This document shows, one piece after another, positions 6,961 to 12,412 of a DNA stretch of 12,500 nt (positions are counted from its first letter, which is position 1; each line of letters starts with the position of its first letter). The stretch is from contig CAJNDS010002675.1 of the NCBI GenBank assembly GCA_905221605.1, forward strand, positions 182,501 to 195,000, read 5' to 3'. A model generated the notes under the pieces. That model was given only the letters and a program-made list of their open reading frames with translations, was not told the origin of the DNA and did no database searches. A program made the position numbers and the translations under genes. The stretch is from Symbiodinium natans. Its lineage: Eukaryota; Sar; Dinophyceae; Suessiales; Symbiodiniaceae.

Positions 6961-7364
6961 TTTAGGGCTGAAGTGGTCTAACAGCTACAGTAGGTGCATC
7001 CGGAGTGAGTCCCCACGTCTCCCCTTTGCTCGCAAATTCCGAAGACGCAGCTTTCCTCTGTGTTCCCCGATGCAACAAAAGTGATGGAGAGGTCATGCCA
7101 CTTCGAAGAATTCTGGGCGACCAGGCGCGGAGAGAGCAGACTCTCTCTCACACTGAAAAAAGAAGGCAGCAACTCTCAGGGGGTTCTCTTATTTTTTTTG
7201 GTGAGGGGGTTTAGGGTTCAAAGGGGGCTCTCTCATCTTTCTGAGGGGGGCTTAAGGGTTTTAAAGGTTTAAAGGCCAGGATTCCCGCTGTGGAGCCTCG
7301 GCTTCGATGAGATCTCAGATTCCACTGCAAGTGATGGAATGAGTGGGCTTTGCTTTGTTTACAA
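6961..7364 (+). other. no convincing gene
   Basis: Short frames are open on both strands (for example 7005-7214 plus and 6978-7172 minus), with no family or splice support. The stretch ends with G/T-rich partial telomere-like words (GGGTTTAGGG, TTAAGGGTTTTAAAGG) at 7206-7275 and a plain region up to the 8-mer array. Confidence 0.5.
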
Positions 7365-7672
7365 TCCCTAAACCCTAAAACCCTAAAACCCTAAAACCCT
7401 AAAACCCTAAAACCCTAAAACCCTAAAACCCTAAAACCCTAAAACCCTAAAACCCTAAAACCCTAAAACCCTAAAACCCTAAAACCCTTAAAACCCTAAA
7501 ACCCTAAAACCCTAAAACCCTAAAACCCTAAAACCCTAAAACCCTAAAACCCTAAAACCCTAAAACCCTTAAAACCCTAAAACCCTAAAACCCTAAAACC
7601 CTAAAACCCTAAAACCCTAAAACCCTAAAACCCTAAAACCCTAAAACCCTAAAACCCCTAAAAACCCTAAAC
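7365..7672 (-). repeat. CCCTAAAA octamer array (TTTTAGGG type)
   Basis: About 37 units with an 8-bp period, unlike the 7-bp period of every other long array here. Two 9-bp units (CCCTTAAAA) lie 81 bp apart, the length of ten units, which points to a duplicated block. The ends revert to 7-bp CCCTAAA. TTTTAGGG is the telomere unit of Chlamydomonas. Confidence 0.95.
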
Positions 7673-7696
7673 CCTGTGCCGGACAGCGAGAAGAGA

Positions 7697-7761
7697 CTTC
7701 GCGCGTTGCAAGTGCAATCGGCGAAGCCCTGAGTGCAGTTGCATCGCTCTTCGCAGCCTGA
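7697..7761 (+). CDS. possible terminal exon, alanine-rich helix
   Basis: After an AG at GCCGGACAG (7687), one plus frame is open and reads SRVASAIGEALSAVASLFAA before TGA at 7759-7761. It is preceded in frame by REET and looks like an amphipathic helix. The minus strand is also open over this stretch (7641-7850). No family is recognised. The segment is bordered by C-rich arrays on both sides. Confidence 0.25.
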
Positions 7762-7864
7762 GCACAGCACCCCTGACAGAAAATAGACATCAAAACTCCA
7801 CAGGGCCCAAATCCCGACTCCCCTCCCCCATCCCTCCCCCCCCCTCCCAAAAATCCTTCAAACT

Positions 7865-8062
7865 CAAAACCCTGAACCCTGAACCCTGAACCCTAAACCC
7901 TAAACCCTAAACCCTAAACCCTAAACCCTCAACCCTCAACCCTCAACCCTCAACCCTGAACCCTGAACCCTGAACCCTGAACCCTGAACCCTGAACCCTG
8001 AACCCTAAACCCTGAACCCTGAACCCTCAACCCTGAACCCTGAACCCTAAACCCTAAAACCC
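7865..8062 (-). repeat. patchwork CCCTGAA/CCCTCAA/CCCTAAA array
   Basis: About 28 units arranged in homogeneous blocks: CCCTGAA, then CCCTAAA, four CCCTCAA, about eight CCCTGAA, then a mixed end. Blocks of identical variants show local expansion of single mutated units. Confidence 0.95.
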
Positions 8063-8065
8063 GAG

Positions 8066-8151
8066 ACAGAAGCACCCCAGAGGCCGAGTGGGACTTTCTC
8101 AATGGCGGAAGGGACTGGAAGCCAGGATCTCATTCCCACAATCCCGCCCTG
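8066..8151 (+). CDS. probable FSH-family exon between inverted arrays
   Basis: An 86-bp segment follows CCCTAAAACCCGAG and ends GCCCTG before GTCTTAGGG. In the plus frame (phase 1 start, phase 0 end) it reads STPEAEWDFLNGGRDWKPGS and a few residues more. The pattern of a strand with Trp/Asp-Phe-Leu followed by Gly and a Trp resembles the second strand and loop of FSH-type hydrolases (the WxFLxGP region), which would come about 20 residues after the MEYQ helix at 6609. Joining the donor at 6688 to this segment keeps the frame. The family assignment is inference from a short match. A minus-strand frame is also open. Confidence 0.4.
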
Positions 8152-8152
8152 G

Positions 8153-8268
8153 TCTTAGGGTTCAGGGTTCAGGGTTTAGGGTTTGGGGTTTAGGGTTTAG
8201 GGTTTAGGGTTTAGGGTTTAGGGTTTAGGGTTTAGGGTTTAGGGTTTAGGGTTTAGGGTTTAGGGTTT
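8153..8268 (+). repeat. TTTAGGG array
   Basis: Three variant units next to the exon (CTTAGGG, TTCAGGG, TTTGGGG), then about 14 canonical units up to 8268, followed by C10 at 8272-8281. Confidence 0.95.
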
Positions 8269-8319
8269 CGGCCCCCCCCCCAAGTAGTTCGCAAGCGATC
8301 GACTGAAGGGATGAACAGT

Positions 8320-8390
8320 TTGGGCTTAGGGTTTAGGGTGTAGGGCTTGGGGCCTGAAGTTTAGAGCTTAGGGATTTAGGGCTGGGGCTG
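8320..8390 (+). repeat. eroded TTTAGGG-like tract
   Basis: Irregular units (CTTAGGG, GTGTAGGG, CTTGGGG, TTTAGAG, ATTTAGGG). Confidence 0.8.
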
Positions 8391-8764
8391 AACGAAGTAA
8401 GTTCAGAACAGAATGGGTTCGGCCTCGGGCCTCGGGCACGTTCAAGGCATGCAGTGCCCCGGATCCCAAAGTCTCGGAATGCTGCGAACGTTTGATGGCG
8501 CTGCCGACCCTGTGCAAACCTCAAAGCTTTTTCCCAGATAGCGGGTCTGGGCTGGAACCGCAGGATCCGCATCTGAGGTTCAATGACGGCCACGGCGTGC
8601 CGAGCATCATGAAGGCTCCTGCAGAGAGATTTCCCCGGACTTCCGGATTTCGTAGAGGCCAAGATTGAGAAGTTCTGGACCCAAGAATTCTTCCCCTGCT
8701 CCCAAACGAGCCTTCCAGGCCTGGAAGTCCGAGAAGCATTGAAGCGTCTCTGGTTCGTCGTAGT
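8333..8764 (-). CDS. 144-codon open frame, strand uncertain
   Basis: The minus strand is open for 144 codons after an upstream TAG that could double as an acceptor (CTCTCTAG). It reads through SWVQNFSILASTKSGSPGK and RPAIWEKALRFAQGRQRHQ; composition is protein-like with three tryptophans. The last part comes from the eroded telomere-like tract and is not credible coding sequence. The same codon boundaries are open on the plus strand from 8372, so one of the two is probably the shadow of the other. No family is recognised and I cannot decide the strand. Confidence 0.3.
   Translation of the reverse strand, partial: TTTNQRRFNASRTSRPGRLVWEQGKNSWVQNFSILASTKSGSPGKSLCRSLHDARHAVAVIEPQMRILRFQPRPAIWEKALRFAQGRQRHQTFAAFRDFGIRGTACLERARGPRPNPFCSELTSFSPSPKSLSSKLQAPSPTP
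8372..8668 (+). CDS. 98-codon open frame, alternative to the minus frame
   Basis: In register with the minus frame, the plus strand is open from after a TAG at 8369 to TGA at 8666, and after that TGA it stays open to TAA at 8822. It contains SECCERLMALPTLCKPQSFF and PQDPHLRFNDGHGVPSIMKA. A perfect donor GTAAGT sits inside it at 8396 and a pyrimidine-rich acceptor GCTTTTTCCCAG at 8536, so parts may be intron. No family is recognised. Confidence 0.28.
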   Translation, partial: GFRAGAERSKFRTEWVRPRASGTFKACSAPDPKVSECCERLMALPTLCKPQSFFPDSGSGLEPQDPHLRFNDGHGVPSIMKAPAERFPRTSGFRRGQD

Positions 8765-8768
8765 CTAG
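8625..8768 (+). CDS. possible exon, 47 codons to TAG
   Basis: In a third frame, after the acceptor-like GGCTCCTGCAG, the plus strand reads RDFPGLPDFVEAKIEKFWTQ and then a segment ending PGLEVREALKRLW. It starts in phase 0, matching the phase-0 end at 8151. The GLEVREALKRL stretch loosely recalls the helix before the nucleophile strand in FSH-type hydrolases, which is suggestive only. It overlaps the two frames at 8333-8764 and 8372-8668, and at most one of the three can be right at each base. Confidence 0.3.
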   Translation, partial: RDFPGLPDFVEAKIEKFWTQEFFPCSQTSLPGLEVREALKRLWFVVV

Positions 8769-8950
8769 AGAGTCGTCAGTATCCCGGGCAAGGAGAACTC
8801 GACCCTAAAAGAAGCCCCCGGTAAAGCATTCTTGATACCCCATGCAGAAAGATCTTAAGGCAGACCGAACCGATCGGAAGTTGCATCTCAATGCTTCCGT
8901 CGCATTGTTGAATTGCACCCCCACTCCCACGCCCTAAGCTTGAATAAGAC

Positions 8951-9256
8951 TTGAGGAGAGGAAGAGTGCAAATGCTAAAATATGCCGAATTGCTGAGACC
9001 CTGGCGGCTGGAATGCCTTTCTTTGGCTGGTATGGGGCCTGGGCCTTACTTCTTCGGGGGCAGGGCTCCGCCTCGCAGCCCGGCTCAGATTTTTCGGGGG
9101 TTCTTTGGAGCGAGGGAGGGATTTTTCAGGGCTCTGCTTTGGGATGTGGGGTTATGGGTTGCTCAGTACGTCGGGTTCTGTGAGTTGCGTGCTCTGCAGA
9201 AGGCGATGCACGTCTACGCTGGCGCATGCAGCATAATCCTGACGTTGTGTGGACGC
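8951..9256 (+). CDS. open frame of about 100 codons, unknown
   Basis: A plus frame is open from a TTG at 8951 and runs into the short CCCTAAA tract. The middle is Gly/Phe-rich (PYFFGGRAPPRS), the end hydrophobic (LLWDVGLWVAQYVGFCEL, then MHVYAGACSIILTLCG). There is no ATG start context. An acceptor-like GTGCTCTGCAG near 9199 could make only the last 50 bp exonic. Family not recognised. Confidence 0.2.
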
Positions 9257-9259
9257 AAA

Positions 9260-9287
9260 CCTGAAACCCTAAACCCTAAACCCTAAA
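9260..9287 (-). repeat. short CCCTAAA tract
   Basis: Four units, then a run of eight A and G (AAAAAAAAG) leading directly into a coding-like segment. Confidence 0.9.
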
Positions 9288-9293
9288 AAAAAG

Positions 9294-9350
9294 CCAGAGG
9301 TCGAGAACGACGACAAGACAACTCGCACCTACGAGGCTGCGCTCTGCGCG
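9294..9350 (+). CDS. short exon-like segment
   Basis: After AAAAAAAAG the plus frame reads PEVENDDKTTRTYEAALCAG in phase 0, with G/C at third position in 15 of the first 19 codons. It runs into a G18 homopolymer (9350-9367), much as the first segment of the window runs into G13. The right border is unclear. Phase 0 fits the end of the segment at 8151. Family not recognised. Confidence 0.35.
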
Positions 9351-9367
9351 GGGGGGGGGGGGGGGGG
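9350..9367 (+). repeat. G18 homopolymer
   Basis: Eighteen consecutive G directly after the exon-like segment. Confidence 0.9.
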
Positions 9368-9403
9368 CTCGACTCCGGGCTCGACCTTTCCCCGGTATTT
9401 CAG

Positions 9404-9541
9404 CTAGAGAACCTCCCCACCATCAACGCTGGACCCAAAACGCGCCGTCCCCCGCCAAGCCCAATCTCCCAAATCTCCATACCCTGGCAAGTCCAAGCCC
9501 AAGCTGTCCTGTGCAGGAGAAGTTGTTTGACCCGTCGGTGA
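9404..9541 (+). CDS. possible terminal exon, proline-rich
   Basis: After the acceptor-like TTTCCCCGGTATTTCAG the plus strand reads LENLPTINAGPKTRRPPPSP, then ISQISIPWQVQAQAVLC, to TGA at 9539-9541. The acceptor has a pyrimidine tract. The minus strand is also open over 9400-9636. No family is recognised. Confidence 0.28.
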   Translation, partial: LENLPTINAGPKTRRPPPSPISQISIPWQVQAQAVLCRRSCLTRR

Positions 9542-9609
9542 CCTTCACTTATAAGGAGGCAGCTCTCTTTACCACTCCGGGGAGTAAGGCTTGAGAGTAG
9601 CAGGGACGA

Positions 9610-9876
9610 TTGCTCAGAGCTTCCTGCCACTCTCAAGTTGAGGACACTCAGAAGCAGGGCTTATCTTACTTATACTGCAGCTTCTGTGGTGCAAAGTATG
9701 AACGTGTTGAGTCTATACACGGGAGTGTCCTTTTGGGGGATACCGGCAATTCAAGCTGCCTTCTGACTCGTGAAGTGATCAGTTCCCTCAGAGCTGCCAC
9801 AGAACGCCTGGGAGGTAGACACGGGCGTCGATCGCGTGCTGCAGCGGATCAAGGCTCCTCAAGCTTTTTCTCCTAA
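9610..9876 (+). CDS. 88-codon frame with CxxC motif
   Basis: The frame opens just after a TAG and ends at TAA 9874-9876. It contains LSYLYCSFCGAKYERVESIH, a CxxC knuckle followed by an aromatic residue, as in zinc ribbons, but a second CxxC pair is missing from this segment. The C-terminus is Arg/Ser-rich and ends in SSSFFS. An AG in GAGGACACTCAG near 9651 could be the true 5' border, since the TTG at 9610 is a weak start. Either a terminal exon or chance; composition favours coding. Family not recognised. Confidence 0.35.
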   Translation: MLRASCHSQVEDTQKQGLSYLYCSFCGAKYERVESIHGSVLLGDTGNSSCLLTREVISSLRAATERLGGRHGRRSRAAADQGSSSFFS

Positions 9877-9993
9877 GGATGCCGCAGGAAGGCCTTTAAT
9901 AAGCACTCTGCAATAAGAACCCTGAACCCAAAACCTTTGAGAAACCTTTGAAACCCTGAAACCCTCTAAGGCTACTTATGAGAAGGTTCATAG
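9877..9993 (-). repeat. eroded CCCTAAA-like words
   Basis: From about 9917 to 9970, spaced AACCCTGAA, AACCCAAAACC and AAACCCTGAAACCCTC words resemble the eroded tract at 4093. Confidence 0.6.
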
Positions 9994-10355
9994 ATGACTT
10001 CAAAAGGTAGGGCCGGAGCGCCATCGTTATCCTACTTAATAGCCCTACAGAAACTCTGCCGCGATTCGGACATCATCAGTCACCCCACTCAGCTATCCCG
10101 ATCAGTTCTTCGGCACCTTCCCTGGAGTGAAGAAGTCACCCTTTTGGCAAAGATCCCTGCGTGCCCGCGTGCTGTAAGCCTCCAAAAGCGAAGCTTAAAG
10201 TGGAATTCCTTGTGAGCTCTCGCAACCTTCCCTCAAAGAGGCTGCGAAACTCTCGGGTGCCTTCTTCTCAAACCTGCTGCGCCGCAAACACATCGTCTCG
10301 AAATCCATGTGCCGCCCCCCAAGTACTGAAATCCCCAAGCACCGGCAAATCCTAA
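9994..10355 (+). CDS. overlapping open frames, coding uncertain
   Basis: Two plus frames overlap: one at 9994-10215 (ending PRAVSLQKRSLKWNSL) and one reading PACCKPPKAKLKVEFLVSSR from about 10160 to TAA at 10353-10355. The second is Lys/Arg/Ser-rich with several Cys. I see no splice sites strong enough to choose and no family. One exon here is plausible, two are not. Confidence 0.2.
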
Positions 10356-10397
10356 AACCCATCCTAAAACCCCAACAGCTAAACCCTTAGACCCTAG

Positions 10398-10493
10398 TTC
10401 AACAACCGGCACTTCAATCTAGAAGCCGACAAAACAGACTTGCAAGGAGCGAGGCCCGGTGGATGTGATCCTGGGCCAAGGGCTCATTGCAGG
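10398..10493 (+). CDS. exon between inverted telomere-like arrays
   Basis: A 96-bp segment, phase 0 at both ends, follows ACCCTTAGACCCTAG and ends TGCAGG before GTTTGGGG. It reads FNNRHFNLEADKTDLQGARP and 12 further residues. One other frame hits a stop. The left array is short and degenerate (about 10352-10397), the right one clean. Phase 0 fits the end of the segment at 8151. Family not recognised. Confidence 0.4.
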
Positions 10494-10591
10494 GTTTGGG
10501 GTTTGGGGTTTGGGGTTTGGGGTTTAGGGTTTGGGGTTTGGGGTTTAGGGTTTAGGGTTGAGGGTTTGGGGTTTAGGGTTGAGGGTTTGGG
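10494..10591 (+). repeat. TTTGGGG/TTTAGGG array
   Basis: Fourteen units, mainly TTTGGGG with TTTAGGG and TTGAGGG interspersed. The absence of stops in the TTTGGGG part generates artificial open frames on both strands. Confidence 0.95.
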
Positions 10592-10785
10592 GCTCCCGGA
10601 AGTTTGCACATTGTCCCTAAGTCTTCGCGTCCCGGAACGTGAAACCTTAACCGCTCCATGAAAGCTGCGTGGCAAACCCTCAACGAACAGACGGGATTGT
10701 CTCGGAAGCCCTTGGGGTCAAAAAGTGCGGAGTTGTTTGGCCGTTGGGACCCAGATACTAGGCCGACAAGGGATCCTCTACCCAG
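10592..10785. other. probable intron, weak open frames on both strands
   Basis: The minus strand reads CSLRVCHAAFMERLRFHVPG within an open frame covering 10573-10788, and the plus strand is open after a TGA from about 10661. By array orientation (G-rich left, C-rich right) the stretch would be intronic. No family is recognised. Confidence 0.35.
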
Positions 10786-10853
10786 CAAACCCTAAACCCC
10801 AATTGACCCCCGAAAAAAACCCCAAAACCCTGCACCCTAAACCCTGGGCCCTA
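10786..10853 (-). repeat. degenerate CCCTAAA tract
   Basis: Broken units (AAACCCTAAACCCC, CCCCAAAACCCTGCACCCTAAACCCTGGGCCCTAG) ending near 10853. Confidence 0.85.
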
Positions 10854-11527
10854 GAAGGTGGTATGGCCGGGCCAGGACGGAATTTCTGAGCTGAGATTTG
10901 TAGCAAAGGCCCCCCCCCCAAAGTTCCGGAAGGAGATTCCTTAAGGGCGCCCTGAGCCCTCTGAGCCCAAAAGGGGGGAATGCTGGGTGGCGAATCCCCG
11001 AACCCAAGAGTCGGCGGATAACACAAGCTCGGGGGGGCCCTTGCGAAGCAAAGAAGAAAGGCTACTCAGCTAAGCGCAACAAAAATCTCCACAGCGCGTG
11101 AACCAAACGGGGAGCTAGCTGTGTGGCAAAGTAAGGAGCTTTGTGGTGCTTTACTGTAACTTTACTTCCTTAGCCTTTTTGGGGGGCTTATTGGGTTTCT
11201 TAACACGGCAGCTAGAATTCTAAGTGCAGCCAAGGGAAGGTCCGAGGGCACGCCGGGCTTAGTGCTGAATAGCCGCGCGAAAGCGTGGAAGATGTCATGC
11301 CCAGGAAGAGGCCCCTCCCATGATCCAGCAGAAGTGTCGGGGTCGTATAAAATAGACGTGTCATAATCACACCCCCCCCCCCCCAAAAGAACAGAACACA
11401 GACTATTTTCATTTTAACGCTACGCGACCCGCCTCGGCCTGAGCTTCTGTAACAAGGCAACCCAAACCTGGTGGGCGGAGGAAAAAAGGAGAAGGCGAAA
11501 GGACCTTGAGGGTGCAGGGCCGAAGGG
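10854..11527. other. no convincing gene
   Basis: Mixed sequence with C10 (10910-10919) and C13 (11372-11384). Minus-strand frames at 10778-11026 and 11162-11460 read through these homopolymers and look artificial. A GTAAGG donor-like word at 11131 and a pyrimidine-rich TTTACTTCCTTAG at 11161-11173 are only 43 bp apart, too close for a normal intron. Confidence 0.5.
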
Positions 11528-11573
11528 GGTGGCGGGGGGGTGGGGGGTGGTGGGGAGGGGGCAGGGGGGGCCG
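11528..11573 (+). repeat. G-rich tract with quadruplex potential
   Basis: Several closely spaced runs of three to seven G (GGGGGGGTGGGGGGTGGTGGGG and onward), unlike the plain homopolymers elsewhere because the runs are interrupted. Confidence 0.7.
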
Positions 11574-11861
11574 GCCATTTCAGCCAAAAGCAAAACAGGG
11601 GTGCGAACTGCCCCGCTCTGTGGGGAGGCGATTAGAGGTGGGGTGCCTGCTTTGTGCTACCCAGACACCTACGGCCCAAGGCCTCGGCGGATTCTTAAGG
11701 CCCCTATATTACTCATTTTCGCACATTGTTTTGCCACAACTCAAGAGGCACCACTGCGCACTGGGCCCATAGGCTCCACTTCAAGGAATCATGACCCATC
11801 TTGTGTACTTGCACGAGAACCTTGCTGCATTTCCTAATGTTGTTGTTTTGTTTATTGGGGA
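11574..11861 (+). other. open frames of uncertain meaning
   Basis: Two overlapping plus frames cover 11506-11837; one includes ALCYPDTYGPRPRRILKAPI and ends near 11837. No splice borders or family are recognisable. Confidence 0.25.
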
Positions 11862-11883
11862 GGGGGGGGGGGGGGGGGGGGGG
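11862..11883 (+). repeat. G22 homopolymer
   Basis: Twenty-two consecutive G, 28 bp before the next exon-like segment. Confidence 0.9.
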
Positions 11884-11893
11884 TCGCGTGTCT

Positions 11894-11910
11894 CCCTAAA
11901 CCCTAAACCA
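11894..11910 (-). repeat. very short CCCTAAA tract
   Basis: Two units (CCCTAAACCCTAAACC) directly before an AG border. Confidence 0.85.
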
Positions 11911-11911
11911 G

Positions 11912-12048
11912 AAACCGTCAACCACAAGCACTTGGGGCTCCACAAGAATACGAAGGAAGCTGAACTGAGGCTTCTCCCAGGGATGTATCGTCAGCCACCT
12001 TGTGGCGGGCTTGCTGCGCGAGCGAGGTCCTGGGGCCTTACGCTTGGG
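11912..12048 (+). CDS. exon between inverted telomere-like arrays
   Basis: A 137-bp segment follows CCCTAAACCAG and ends CTTGGG before GTTAGGGTTTAGGG. Only one plus frame is open throughout (phase 1 start, phase 0 end), reading TVNHKHLGLHKNTKEAELRL and then PGMYRQPPCGGLAARARSWG. The two other plus frames meet stops, so this is the least ambiguous of the bracketed exons. It is basic and hydrophilic; the family is not recognised. The phase-0 end is compatible with an exon beginning at 12293. Confidence 0.45.
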
Positions 12049-12246
12049 GTTAGGGTTTAGGGTTTAGGGTTTAGGGTGTAGGGTGTAGGGTTTAGGGTTT
12101 AGGGGTTTAGGGTTTAGGGTTTAGGGGTTAGGGGTTTAGGGTTTAGGGTTTAGGGGTTTAGGGTTTAGGGTTTAGGGGTTTAGGGTTTAGGGTTTAGGGT
12201 TTAGGGTTTAGGGTTTAGGGTTTAGGGTTTAGGGAATAGGGTTTCT
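12049..12246 (+). repeat. TTTAGGG array with 22-bp higher-order period
   Basis: About 27 units. Between about 12085 and 12190 every third unit tends to be TTTAGGGG, giving a 7+7+8 pattern, with two GTGTAGGG variants near the exon side. The last 60 bp are canonical. Confidence 0.95.
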
Positions 12247-12292
12247 ACGGCGGTCTTCGGGGCTGGGGTGTGGGCACTTGTTGCTCCCGCAG

Positions 12293-12353
12293 CCTTGTTT
12301 TTGCTCAGCCCGACAGCCATGGAGCGCAGGTCCAAAAAGCACCAGAAACAAGG
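12293..12353 (+). CDS. exon interrupted by a telomere-repeat insertion, part 1
   Basis: An acceptor with a good context (CACTTGTTGCTCCCGCAG) precedes 12293. All three plus frames are open up to the TTTAGGG array and, if the array and one copy of the duplicated 20 bp are removed, continue open to the window end. In phase 0 (matching the end at 12048) it begins PCFCSARQPWSAGPKSTRNK; another frame has an ATG at 12319 reading MERRSKKHQKQ. The array itself puts a stop in every frame, so either it is spliced out or the gene is broken. Family not recognised. Confidence 0.4.
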
Positions 12354-12354
12354 G
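12335..12354 (+). repeat. left copy of 20-bp direct repeat
   Basis: AAAAGCACCAGAAACAAGGG, identical to 12413-12432, flanking the array between them. Confidence 0.95.
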
Positions 12355-12411
12355 TTTAGGGTTTAGGGTTTAGGGTTTAGGGTTTAGGGTTTAGGGTTTA
12401 GGGTTTAGGGG
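12355..12411 (+). repeat. TTTAGGG array inserted between direct repeats
   Basis: Eight TTTAGGG units plus a G, followed by TA before the second repeat copy. The array sits exactly between two identical 20-bp copies of the coding-like sequence, as an insertion with target duplication would. Confidence 0.95.
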
Positions 12412-12412
12412 T

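Noticed and set aside
7365-7672. Possible CRISPR array because of the many evenly spaced units
   Set aside because: The units are 8 bp with no spacers; it is a simple tandem telomere-like repeat in a eukaryotic setting.
11131-11173. GTAAGG to TTCCTTAG as a 43-bp intron
   Set aside because: It is shorter than most functional introns and the flanking frames do not support an exon on either side.
12049-12411. True chromosome end
   Set aside because: The arrays are internal, occur in both orientations throughout the window, and coding-like sequence follows the last one.
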